44,662 bases of DNA, from positions 1 through 44,662 of the forward strand of contig NZ_AJLJ01000186.1 in assembly GCF_000317245.1 (NCBI RefSeq), written 5' to 3'. A model generated the notes under the pieces. That model ran no database searches. It was given only the letters and a program-made list of their open reading frames with translations, and was not told where the DNA came from. This DNA comes from Fischerella muscicola SAG 1427-1 = PCC 73103. GTDB taxonomy: Bacteria; Cyanobacteriota; Cyanobacteriia; Cyanobacteriales; Nostocaceae. The translations under genes and the position numbers were made by a program. Position 1 is the first letter of the stretch. Each line of letters begins with the position of its first letter. Below, piece after piece: positions 36,431 through 44,662 of the stretch.

Positions 36431-36967
36431 CTATGATTTATCTTTAATTCGTACATCTATCACACTGGCATTGAAGTTGTAATTAAAGCCTTCCAACTCA
36501 AATGGCATCCCTATTTTGACTTTACTGTTACCTAGAACTGGGCCATTTTCAGTGACCTGGGCTTTACCTTCCAAAGTCAATAACATGTCTGTATTAAAAC
36601 TGTTTGATTTGGGATCTGGTAATTCTTTAACAGTACCATCTGGCTGAGGAACAAGCACAGTTTTAGGTAATGTTTGAAGAGATTTGATATCAATCTTCCC
36701 GTGGGGTTGATTACGGATAATAACATTTGTTTTACCACCTTTTTTAAATCCTTGATTGTATAACTGTTCAGGATCACGTACATTTAATCCTCGAACAACC
36801 AAATCTACTTCAATGGGTACTGTTTTAGAACCTACTTGAGCAACAGAACCAGTAGTACCAGGGAAGAAAAAGATGCCGAATATAACTAGTAAAATTACCA
36901 GCCCAGCACCGATATCAAGGACATTAAATTTACCAAATAAACGACCTTTGGAATCTAAAATAGCCAT
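36431..36967 (-). CDS. DUF4330 family membrane protein
   Basis: 178 aa from MAILDSKGRLFGKFNVLDIG; an in-frame extension to 37060 adds 31 residues with no family resemblance. One N-terminal membrane helix (AGLVILLVIFGIFFFPG) is followed by a beta-rich soluble domain (VPIEVDLVVRGLNVRDPEQL; MPFEL; ASVIDVRIKDKS). The DUF4330 assignment is from the conserved start SKGRLFGKFNVLDIGA, known in cyanobacteria. Function is unknown; its shape suggests a periplasm- or lumen-facing domain. Confidence 0.75.
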   Translation of the reverse strand: MAILDSKGRLFGKFNVLDIGAGLVILLVIFGIFFFPGTTGSVAQVGSKTVPIEVDLVVRGLNVRDPEQLYNQGFKKGGKTNVIIRNQPHGKIDIKSLQTLPKTVLVPQPDGTVKELPDPKSNSFNTDMLLTLEGKAQVTENGPVLGNSKVKIGMPFELEGFNYNFNASVIDVRIKDKS

Positions 36968-37335
36968 AACTGAAATTTTCCTAAATTCAATTTTTGACTT
37001 TTGAATGCTAAATTTGACAATGTAACGCCACATGCTAGCTAGGATGAGAAGAAGCCCCAAGGGCGCAGTGACTCCTTTTGATTCTTCGTTTCATCCAAGA
37101 GCAGGCTTTTGACTTTTGAGTTGTGTATTTTCCCTCCTGCTTGCTTGTGTTTTGACATGCGACAGTTTATCATAATCGCTGTTTTTAGTTGCTGCTGCCA
37201 AAAACAATCGTTTAAAACTGCATTATAGTCAAGTCTGCTCGTGACATCTGCATAAGAGATGTTAAATGCAACTTGTTATATCTTGCTTGCGTCTGTTATT
37301 TTTACGTTCTTCCTAAAGTTTTTTCAGACCGAATT
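36968..37335. other. Divergent spacer between DUF4330 and M48 genes
   Basis: Upstream regions of both genes. No RNA, repeat family or clear promoter is recognised. Confidence 0.45.
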
Positions 37336-38196
37336 ATGAATCATAGGGAAAGCTTATATATCTATTACACTGTTTTTCGACGTCGTTTGTTTTATCCATT
37401 AATTTCGGTGCTGATGGCGCTGAGTATTTGTTTGAGTAGCGCCCTACCATCTCAAGCTTTTGATTGGATACCTCTGATTTTTCAAGGAGTGCAAGCACTT
37501 CAACTTTCTAATATGTCCGATCGCCAGGAAGTTGAGATTGGTAAACAAATCAATCAACAACTGCTAGACAGTGACGTTCGATTGTACCGCGACGCAAATA
37601 TTAATCGTTATGTGCAACAAATTGGTCAGCGATTGGTAGCAAATAGTGATCGCCCCAATCTTCCTTTTACTTTCCAAGTTATTGACGATGATAAGATTAA
37701 TGCTTTTGCTACTCTTGGGGGGTTTGTATATTTAAATACAGGTTTAATCGAAACTGCTGAAAATGAAGCGGAACTAGCAAGCGTCATCGCCCATGAAATT
37801 GGTCATATTGGCGGTAGACACCTAGTCAAGCAGATGCGCCAAAAGGCACTTGACGCAGGTTTGTTAACAGCAGCTGGTTTAGATCGCAATCGAGCCATAC
37901 AAATTGGTTATCAGTTAGCGCGTAACCTACCAGGTAGTCGAAACCACGAATTTGATGCTGATAAAAGAGGATTAAGAACTTTGACACGTACTGGTTACAG
38001 TCAAGCAGCGATGGTTTCGTTTATGCAAAAGCTAGTCAAAAAGGGTTCTGTACCAACATTCTTGAGTACTCACCCAGGCACAGGCGATCGCATTAATAGT
38101 ATTAAAAAGGCTATCAATACTCAACCAAGCGATGGCAACGATGGTTTAGATAATTCTACATATAAAACTAATATCCAAGCCCTGCTTAGGTCTTGA
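37336..38196 (+). CDS. M48-family metalloprotease, exported
   Basis: 286 aa from MNHRESLYIYYTVFRRRLFY; the frame opens earlier (37273), but those 21 residues precede the signal region. A hydrophobic segment LISVLMALSICLSSALPSQA serves as signal peptide or anchor. The zinc site is HEIGH (His153, His157) with Glu205 in NHEFDADKRG. NAFATLGGFVYLNTGLI and STHPGTGDRI are typical of this family. It resembles the BepA/YcaL/LoiP type, which degrades or helps assemble envelope proteins. No TPR domain is attached. Confidence 0.92.
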   Translation: MNHRESLYIYYTVFRRRLFYPLISVLMALSICLSSALPSQAFDWIPLIFQGVQALQLSNMSDRQEVEIGKQINQQLLDSDVRLYRDANINRYVQQIGQRLVANSDRPNLPFTFQVIDDDKINAFATLGGFVYLNTGLIETAENEAELASVIAHEIGHIGGRHLVKQMRQKALDAGLLTAAGLDRNRAIQIGYQLARNLPGSRNHEFDADKRGLRTLTRTGYSQAAMVSFMQKLVKKGSVPTFLSTHPGTGDRINSIKKAINTQPSDGNDGLDNSTYKTNIQALLRS

Positions 38197-38314
38197 AGCA
38201 ATTTTAGATTTAAAATTTTTAGATCTTGGATTGGGGTTTTCGACCTCATCCAAATTTTGCATATCTTCCCAATAATTTGGAATGCGTTATTTCCTCCCTG
38301 ATGGGAAGCTTAAA

Positions 38315-39073
38315 TCAAGCCAAACACTTATTGCGGCGATTTATATGAAACTGTTCTGGTTTAACGGTTGTCACTATTTCTTCCAAAGGTGAGATGCGGA
38401 TGCAATTTTTGAGAACGTTTGCTTGATAAACCAAATTATTTGTAATATCCAATCCTGTTAACCAACCACTACGAGGATGATAAGCACCAGTGTCTATATC
38501 TAACCATCCTTCCCCTTGGGCTAATTGACCAGGAGATACGCCAGGTAAGGTAAAAGTAATAGTATGACCGATAATCATCAATTTATCGGCAAAGTATGGT
38601 TTTTGAATGCTGTGAAATTCATCTCGCACCCAACAAAGCTGATCAGCAGTTTGTGCTTCTAAAGGTATGAAAGGGTTAACACCAGCATGAACTAACCAAA
38701 CATCCTCTAAATCTATATATGTAGGCAAATTATCAAACCATTCGAGATGATCATGGGGAATTGTAGCTTCTTCATAACTAGATACCGTTGCTTGTCCACC
38801 ACTGTATAGCCATGCTTGTACTGTAGGGGTGGGGATGCGTTTGGTGAGAACATTCAACAGCATTTGTTCGTGATTCCCCAGCAAACATTGATAGGAACTG
38901 TCTTTCACAAAATCAACTACTTGGGCGCTTTGTGGGCCACGATCAATTAGGTCTCCTAAAAAGTAGACTTGATCGTTTGATGCGGGGGCGATCGCATCTA
39001 ACAATCTCATTAAACCTTCATAGTGACCATGCACATCCCCAATTACTATTCGTCGGTAACTAGTTACACTCAT
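38315..39073 (-). CDS. PPP-family serine/threonine phosphatase
   Basis: 252 aa. Metallophosphatase motifs in order: IGDVHGHYEGL (residues 11-21), FLGDLIDRGPQS, LLGNHEQML, and a late IIGHT with one more His in LVHAGVNPF. It belongs to the bacterial PrpA/ApaH-like branch of calcineurin-type phosphatases, with two metals at the active site. Targets could be phosphoproteins or dinucleotides such as Ap4A; the sequence does not decide. It is a single gene, convergent with the M48 gene. Confidence 0.9.
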   Translation of the reverse strand: MSVTSYRRIVIGDVHGHYEGLMRLLDAIAPASNDQVYFLGDLIDRGPQSAQVVDFVKDSSYQCLLGNHEQMLLNVLTKRIPTPTVQAWLYSGGQATVSSYEEATIPHDHLEWFDNLPTYIDLEDVWLVHAGVNPFIPLEAQTADQLCWVRDEFHSIQKPYFADKLMIIGHTITFTLPGVSPGQLAQGEGWLDIDTGAYHPRSGWLTGLDITNNLVYQANVLKNCIRISPLEEIVTTVKPEQFHINRRNKCLA

Positions 39074-39680
39074 CGGCTTATTGCTTGACTAGATTTTGCC
39101 TTTTGTTGTGCTGATACAGTCTAAACTGCATAAATTTCGTAAATTTTGCAAAAAAACTTACAAATTTCTAATTTATTTCATTATTCCCACTTTCACTGAC
39201 TATATTTAAATTTAATTTATTAATATTTCTTTCAAGAAGATCACAAAATCACCTCCATTTTATGTGCAGATTTGACAAAGTCATTTAAAGTTTCAATAAA
39301 TGTAGATGATTATCGCTTTAAGTGCAAATATGCCTCCTAATCAGAGGAAAACAACTAAGTAAGTTGGCACAAATAAAGCTAACTAGTACTCCACCACACT
39401 ATTTCTGATAGGTTTGTAGTGTGGACTTTAGTCCTTATTTAAGCACGCTTGGTGCTTACTACGAAATCCATTAGCCTGTCAAAATCTTTGTGGCCAACTA
39501 TTAGTTGGGGTTGTCATTTATCATTTGACATTGCCTTGTCTTCCTTGTCTTCCTTGTCCTCCTTGTCTTCCTTGTCTTCCTTGTCTTCCTTGTCTCCCTA
39601 ATCGCCAAATGTATCAGAGCGATTATAGTAGGAATGTACAGTATTGCAGACTTATTTCATATCGTTCTTACTACATAGTT
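39074..39680. other. Non-coding spacer with dispersed repeats
   Basis: No gene. Near 39388 is TAGTACTCCACCACA, related to the box that opens the composite repeats. Near 39415 begins TTTGTAGTGTGGACTTTAGT, another interspersed element. A 9-bp array ends the spacer. Confidence 0.5.
39534..39596. repeat. 9-bp tandem repeat (CCTTGTCTT)7
   Basis: Seven units with two single-base variants (one CCT, one CTC ending). A short frame through it is not a gene. Confidence 0.85.
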
Positions 39681-42600
39681 TTATTTATAGCCTGCATAGA
39701 GAGAGATTCTTCCTTTAGTCTGAGTAGATATGTCCCATAAGATAGCTTTGCCATCAGCAGAGTCATTCATATTAGCTAACATCAACTGATCTCTTTGATG
39801 CCAAACAGCAAATATTTTATCTCTACCATCATTGAGAGTGTTGATATCAACTTGATATATTTGCTCAACTCGCTGTAACTTCAAACCTAACAAATTTAGT
39901 AATTTACTCAGTATTTTGATTGCAGAAACGCACTGTTTACCCTTGACTAAATCTATACCAAGTGTTCTTTTAATATGTTTACTACACTGGATAGCAGTAT
40001 TTTGCAACATAATTAAATCAGGGTCATTTTCAGTAAATACTCGTTCAGGTTCTAAAAACTGTAGCATTCCTAAAGCTCTCATTGCTTCAACTTTGAGGGT
40101 GTATGTTTTTAAATCTGGCAGGAAAACTTGACCTTCACCCCAAATTAATTGTTGTTGCCATTCTTGCTGATCTCGTACCCAAAAATATTCACTTTCATGA
40201 GTGAGATAATAGTGAATTAATAATTGACCATAATAACCTTGCTCATCTAATAATTTTAGTTGAGGTGTAACTGGAATACTGTATCTTTGCCTGAGAATAT
40301 ATTTATGAATTTGATTTCGTTCCTCATCTGTCAGTGAATGTTTAGCTATGAGTTGGTCATACTCTACATAATCAATATCTTTAGCATGAGCTACAGCTTT
40401 TGCTGCTGCTAATTGATTATGTTGCTTAATTTCTTTAATTTTACGTTTAATTTCTTTGGCTTTTTGGCGTCTTTGTGACCAATCTTTTTGGACTTTAACT
40501 ATTTCTATAATTAATCTTCTGCGGGTTGCTATATCATTAGGATCAGTGGCTAAAAAAGCAAGGCGTAAATCACGGACTATATTATTTTGTACAGCGTTAC
40601 TCCGCGTCTGAATTTGATGACCATCAGCAATTAAGCCATCTTTTGTTGATTGACGGTAAAGTTTAATTGAAGCATTGACTCTTGCTGCTAATTTCGACCA
40701 AGTTCGTAAATGAATCGGGTCATAAACTAATGGTAAGTCTACATCGATTTTATGTAAGGGACTGAGTAAAGCCAAGTTTTCTTTTTGATTTTCCTGATAC
40801 CAAGAAGAAAGCAAACGATAATTTGTACTACCACTTCCAATCAGACCGATACCTCGTTTAGCACACCAAATGACTCGTGGGACATCATCCCGTACTCTTG
40901 CTAATGCTTGTCGGACTTCGGAGTCAGGAATTACACCTTGAAAAATACCATAAACACAGTCAAAATGTTGAACGTCAATACTAATTCCTGTTCCCAAACT
41001 GGGAGTGACAAAAACAGAATCGTATTCTGGCACTTTTTGATTAATAGATGTGATAAAGTCAACTGCTTCGTGACCAGGTGTGTTTGTTGTTAAACTACTG
41101 ACGACTAAAGTTTTAGAAAATTGCTTTTGCAATTTTTGCAGTCGTTGTTGTAAATAACTCGCGATTGTTTCACAACTGTAACGTCCAGAACGACTATCAG
41201 TAGTTACATAACATTTTCTACCTGCCATCAAATCTAATTCTAGTTGATGAATGAGTGGAGTTGGATTAGGAGAATCATAATAAGTCACATCCCATCCATG
41301 TTGAGGCTTCCATTGATTAACGACTACCCAAGGTGTTAATTTAATTCCTGCTAATCCTTGTAAATATTCTAAAGAAACATCAGATAAATCTGCATCCTGA
41401 GCAATAACTAATCCACCTGTTGTAAGAATATTAGAAATTAATTGTTGGAAAGATTTGAGGACTTTGACTCGCTTTTCTTTACAAGTATTACTATTGAGGA
41501 GATGCCATAAGGATTGTTCTACTTCATCTAATATTAATATAGCTCCTTGCCAATCTTCAGGATTAAGCTTCCACAGAGAATCTATACATAATCCCAGAGA
41601 TTGGCTAGACCGATAGCGAGTCTTAAAGCTGTCGCTACGAGTTAAGGTTTCATTGTTAATTCCCCAATTAATACCAATTTTTTCACATAAAAATCGACCA
41701 AGTTGAATTCTATGAGTAATTAATAAAACAGGTTGATTTCGATTTTTTGCCTGTTGCACAACTGTCTGAAGTGCTGTAGTTTTACCTGTACCTTTCGCAG
41801 ATTTTATCCCGACTAATCCAGAAGTAGGAAAAGGTATTTCTCCTAAATAGCGACTATTCAGAATGAGTGCAGGAGGTATAGTTAATTCTGTGTGGGGTTT
41901 TGTTTGAGCCAGATAAATTTCTAAATCAACACTTTGGCGATAGATTTTTTCAAAGGCGTTTGCACCTTTGGCTACGATAAACTCATCAACTCCTTTTTCA
42001 TTTCCTGGTAGTTCAATCACTTGTACAGGACAATTTTGGGTTTGAAATAAAAAACCAAGTTGAGAGATAGCGTTATTGACTGCTGCGATTTTGTTTGGTT
42101 GGGTTTCAAAATCAAAGCAAATATAAAATGTGCGTTTGGCGATCGCGATCGCATTTAAGTCTGGAATCAACTGACGACTGATAACTTTACCAAATTCATC
42201 TTTAGTGACGCGATAACCACTAGTAATTCCAGGAATACCAATAGCTGCATACCCTTGGGTTAACAGTGCGGCAGCTTTTTTCACACCTTCACAAATAATT
42301 ATAGGTATATTTCTCGCCATTACCCACGCCCAAAAACCCACAGCTTCCCCATTTTCGGTAATGCTGATATTTTCTGGCATGGTTTGATTGTAACGTTGGG
42401 CGACTTGTTGCCACAGGCGCAAACTGACTCGCAAACAAAACACCCGCGTCGATGTACAAGGAGGATGTTCGTATTTAATAGATTTACCTTTTTCATTGAA
42501 TCGGGGTTGATTTGGCTTCAAGCATCCCCATTCCATTGGTTCCCAGTTCTTAAGAGGATCAAGTCCAGCACACCACCAGCCACCAGCAGCTACATGAGCG

Positions 42601-42788
42601 TAGCGTTGTAACCAGCTATTCCTCACCATACCAATATTCGTGCGTGGTATGTGTTCGGAAATTAACAAATAGTTATAGGCGGTTTCGTCTTGTAAAGACT
42701 GGAAATTCAAACTTGCTAAGTGTAAATCAATACCGCCACTGTTGACTAATTCCTCTAGATGTTGGGATTGTAAATAGTGCAAATGCAT
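39681..42788 (-). CDS. Plasmid replication protein, CyRepA1/DUF3854 type
   Basis: 1035 aa. Residues about 160-265 form a Toprim-like DUF3854 domain (IPIIICEGVKKAAALLTQGY; FYICFDFETQPNK). About 310-700 form a P-loop helicase-like core: GIKSAKGTGKTTALQ (Walker A, near 330), LLITHRIQLGRFL, and LILDEVEQSLWHL (Walker B/DEXX). Then come FVTPSLGTGISIDVQHFDCV and RQALARVRDDVPRVIWCAKR, like motifs V-VI of superfamily 1/2 helicases. This combination is the layout of cyanobacterial CyRepA1 replication proteins. In an otherwise chromosomal window it suggests an integrated plasmid relic. The frame is complete and intact. Partition genes are not visible nearby. Confidence 0.82.
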   Translation of the reverse strand: MHLHYLQSQHLEELVNSGGIDLHLASLNFQSLQDETAYNYLLISEHIPRTNIGMVRNSWLQRYAHVAAGGWWCAGLDPLKNWEPMEWGCLKPNQPRFNEKGKSIKYEHPPCTSTRVFCLRVSLRLWQQVAQRYNQTMPENISITENGEAVGFWAWVMARNIPIIICEGVKKAAALLTQGYAAIGIPGITSGYRVTKDEFGKVISRQLIPDLNAIAIAKRTFYICFDFETQPNKIAAVNNAISQLGFLFQTQNCPVQVIELPGNEKGVDEFIVAKGANAFEKIYRQSVDLEIYLAQTKPHTELTIPPALILNSRYLGEIPFPTSGLVGIKSAKGTGKTTALQTVVQQAKNRNQPVLLITHRIQLGRFLCEKIGINWGINNETLTRSDSFKTRYRSSQSLGLCIDSLWKLNPEDWQGAILILDEVEQSLWHLLNSNTCKEKRVKVLKSFQQLISNILTTGGLVIAQDADLSDVSLEYLQGLAGIKLTPWVVVNQWKPQHGWDVTYYDSPNPTPLIHQLELDLMAGRKCYVTTDSRSGRYSCETIASYLQQRLQKLQKQFSKTLVVSSLTTNTPGHEAVDFITSINQKVPEYDSVFVTPSLGTGISIDVQHFDCVYGIFQGVIPDSEVRQALARVRDDVPRVIWCAKRGIGLIGSGSTNYRLLSSWYQENQKENLALLSPLHKIDVDLPLVYDPIHLRTWSKLAARVNASIKLYRQSTKDGLIADGHQIQTRSNAVQNNIVRDLRLAFLATDPNDIATRRRLIIEIVKVQKDWSQRRQKAKEIKRKIKEIKQHNQLAAAKAVAHAKDIDYVEYDQLIAKHSLTDEERNQIHKYILRQRYSIPVTPQLKLLDEQGYYGQLLIHYYLTHESEYFWVRDQQEWQQQLIWGEGQVFLPDLKTYTLKVEAMRALGMLQFLEPERVFTENDPDLIMLQNTAIQCSKHIKRTLGIDLVKGKQCVSAIKILSKLLNLLGLKLQRVEQIYQVDINTLNDGRDKIFAVWHQRDQLMLANMNDSADGKAILWDISTQTKGRISLYAGYK

Positions 42789-43087
42789 TAGTCAGGGCAA
42801 AATGGAAACAACGGATTTAAAACCTTACCATGCCCCTACTAGATTTGATAGAAGTAATATTGACTATTTACAGCTGCTTTTTTTTACTAAGTTACGGGAG
42901 ACACATCGGTGAATGATTCTGCAAGCTATGGAGTCTGTTTTATTGCCATATTAATAAGTATGTATTGTAATATTTATTGATATATATATATAATTTATAA
43001 GGACAATTACGTATTTAAGTATGAGATCCTGACTTGTAGCTTGTTTTGAGATAAGTTTTATCTGTAAAGTACTCGACAAGTTTTGCA
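42789..43087. other. AT-rich spacer upstream of the replication gene
   Basis: Divergent upstream region, with a TGATATATATATATAATTTA tract near 42979-42998. I saw no iterons, so an origin is possible but unsupported. Confidence 0.35.
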
Positions 43088-43720
43088 ATGCAATATCCCG
43101 ATCCAAAAAACCCGCACCCAATGCAGGGTTTTCCCCAGGTTTGTTTTATCAAAAATACTGTCTCCAACCCCAACATCATCATTGGGGACTATACATATTA
43201 CGATGACCTAGAAGACTCGGAAAATTTTGAGCGCAATGTGCTTTACCACTATCCATTTATTGGCGACAAGCTAATAATTGGTAAGTTTTGTGCTTTAGCG
43301 ACAGGCGTAAAATTCATTATGAATGGCGCAAACCATCAGATGTCTGGGTTTTCAACTTATCCATTTAGCATTTTTGGTAGTGATTGGGAACGTGTGACGC
43401 CAAAACCCGATAAATTACCTTTCAAGGGTGATACTGTGATTGGTAACGATGTGTGGATTGGATATGAAGCAACTATTATGCCTGGAGTTAAAATCGGTGA
43501 TGGTGCGATCATTGCTGCAAAATCTGTAGTTGTTAAAGATGTCGCACCTTACACAATTGTTGGCGGTAATCCAGCTAGTTTAGTGCGCCAACGCTTTTCA
43601 GACGAAATCATCAAAACTCTACTAGAAATTGCTTGGTGGGACTGGGATATAGAAAAAATTACCAGAAATTTAGAAAAAATTGTTGGTGCAGATGTTGAAG
43701 CGTTGAAAAATTGTGTATGA
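43088..43720 (+). CDS. Vat/CatB-like xenobiotic acetyltransferase
   Basis: 210 aa, the usual length. It is a left-handed beta-helix trimer of the hexapeptide family: IIIGDYTYYDD, IGKFCALATGVKFIMNGANH, then TVIGNDVWIGYEATIMPGVK and IGDGAIIAAKSVVVKDVAPY, IVGGNPASLVRQRF. His83 in NGANHQMSGFSTYPF matches the catalytic His of streptogramin (Vat) and chloramphenicol (CatB) acetyltransferases. It transfers acetyl from acetyl-CoA to a hydroxyl group of a small molecule. Chromosomal relatives are common and often have unknown substrates, so resistance cannot be assumed. It is preceded by a long AT-rich region. Confidence 0.9.
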   Translation: MQYPDPKNPHPMQGFPQVCFIKNTVSNPNIIIGDYTYYDDLEDSENFERNVLYHYPFIGDKLIIGKFCALATGVKFIMNGANHQMSGFSTYPFSIFGSDWERVTPKPDKLPFKGDTVIGNDVWIGYEATIMPGVKIGDGAIIAAKSVVVKDVAPYTIVGGNPASLVRQRFSDEIIKTLLEIAWWDWDIEKITRNLEKIVGADVEALKNCV

Positions 43721-43916
43721 TTTCAGCAATTTTTGCTGTGAAGCTAGCAATGACAAAGGAAAATTGAAAACCCTCGCGATTTAACTTTATTGATAGCCAT
43801 TTATATCAAGCCTGGATAATCAGTTTATATTATCACTACGATGCTCATCGCAACTATTAGATAATACCCAATTACCGACACGGGTAGATAGTATAAGTGT
43901 TCAAGCAGACATGATA

Positions 43917-44438
43917 CTACTTCTTGTTATTTTCCTCCTCAATACTCTTGCGGAGTTCGATATACTGCTTACCTAATGCGGTGATTTTGAGGTAATTAGA
44001 TAAATTATTTCCTTCATAGGGAATATCACGAATTTCCTTTGTATCTTCTATGTAACCTATATCTCGTAAGTGGTACAATTCTCTTTCTAATTTATTCGTC
44101 AAATCGTAATTCCCATAGTTACCAGAGTTAATTTTTTGCAAGGACTTATACATTGAGTCTGGGATTGTTAAGAGAAATATTTTATCTACTCTGTTCTTAG
44201 TAGTACTCAGTTTTTTGTTGAGAGAATTGATTTTGTTGTCAATTTTATCTCTGTCAAATGTCAGCGCGACAACATCATCTGCTCGTGGGATAAATACCAT
44301 TAAAATCGCAATGAAAAGCAATGCTGCTATAGTTAATCCAGAACTACGTCCAGAGAATAACATTACCAGTAAAACGCCTTCTATAAACGCAAGGCATGAA
44401 AAAGCAGCCCACCATTTTGTGGTATAGTCTTGAGTCAT
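43917..44438 (-). CDS. Small membrane protein with winged-helix-like tail
   Basis: 173 aa, not recognised. Two adjacent membrane helices (AAFSCLAFIEGVLLVMLFSG and LTIAALLFIAILMVFIP) are followed by a charged coiled coil (DRDKIDNKINSLNKKLSTTK) and a soluble C-terminus. The end, LERELYHLRDIGYIEDTKEI and LKITALGKQYIELRKS, resembles the helix-wing pattern of small winged-helix domains ending in 'LT..G...'. This hints at DNA or protein binding at the membrane face, but is only a hint. The remaining 224 bp to the window end hold no gene. Confidence 0.6.
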   Translation of the reverse strand: MTQDYTTKWWAAFSCLAFIEGVLLVMLFSGRSSGLTIAALLFIAILMVFIPRADDVVALTFDRDKIDNKINSLNKKLSTTKNRVDKIFLLTIPDSMYKSLQKINSGNYGNYDLTNKLERELYHLRDIGYIEDTKEIRDIPYEGNNLSNYLKITALGKQYIELRKSIEEENNKK

Positions 44439-44662
44439 ACTTCACTCTCCTAAAAAGTGTCTAGAGAAACTATGATTCTTTTAGTTAAATTTAATTATAG
44501 TTTTGATTTTCATATCTGATTCAGTTTCATATTATGATGCCTTGATAATATACAAATTTTATTCAAAAAAAGCATAAATGCTTAATATACTTTCAAGCAA
44601 ATAATCAATTAATGATAATATTTGATTTATGACTACATTTCAGTAATTACAAGGAAGATATA

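Noticed and set aside
39525..39740. Small plus-strand gene with PCLPCLPC repeats
   Set aside because: It is a translation of the 9-bp tandem repeat and overlaps the real minus-strand replication gene.
42789..43087. Iteron-type replication origin
   Set aside because: No direct repeats were found by eye; only AT-richness supports it.

Overview
The window looks like chromosomal DNA from a filamentous, heterocyst-type cyanobacterium (Nostocales: Nostoc, Calothrix or Tolypothrix-like). The reasons are many HIP1 octamers (GCGATCGC), an oxygen-dependent chlorophyll cyclase gene (acsF), a deazaflavin gene (cofG), very large hybrid histidine kinases, 7-bp tandem repeats of the TTAACTG type, and a high load of small dispersed palindromes in AT-rich spacers. 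I identified all genes by reading motifs; no database search was possible.

Layout. 1-1470: the end of a glycine-zipper stress protein and a BON-domain lipoprotein. 2080-9800: a signalling block. It has a broken CHASE-domain remnant, an ethylene-receptor-like hybrid kinase, an overlapping response regulator with a dead GGDEF domain, and an N-terminally shortened hybrid kinase. 9800-18500, mostly minus strand: an outer-membrane-like beta protein, acsF, two sister FG-GAP repeat proteins, a membrane acyltransferase, and pepP on the plus strand. 18500-21300: a 21-bp repeat array, a cupredoxin with a MerR-type promoter, a candidate NtcA-activated small RNA, and a MerR-family metal regulator. 21350-26600: a four-gene minus-strand block bracketed by two direct copies of a composite repeat. 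At its core are a P-loop ATPase and a large ATPase-like/TPR/HTH protein. 26600-32200: cofG, a second large hybrid kinase with an N-terminal ribbon-helix-helix-like segment, and a zinc-ribbon protein. 32400-39100: a GAF protein, a membrane-anchored Hsp70/actin-like ATPase with a membrane partner, a DUF4330 protein, an M48 protease and a PPP-type phosphatase. 39680-44440: a CyRepA1/DUF3854-type plasmid replication protein, a Vat/CatB-like acetyltransferase and a small membrane protein.

How parts work together. The ethylene-type kinase and its overlapping regulator probably form one phosphorelay unit. The MerR regulator probably controls the cupredoxin through a 20-bp-spaced promoter about 1.2 kb away. 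The small RNA between them has a near-consensus NtcA site, a correctly spaced -10 box and a strong terminator, and resembles the nitrogen-stress RNA NsiR4. The ATPase and TPR/HTH pair overlap by 4 bp and sit in a repeat-bounded cassette; this is the best candidate here for an undescribed system. The spacers are crowded with repeats: eight copies of a 33-bp palindrome, a GTAGAGACGCG family, a TAACGCACC family, two copies of a MITE of about 104 bp, and three arrays of a 21-bp hairpin-forming repeat. Several gene ends run into these repeats.
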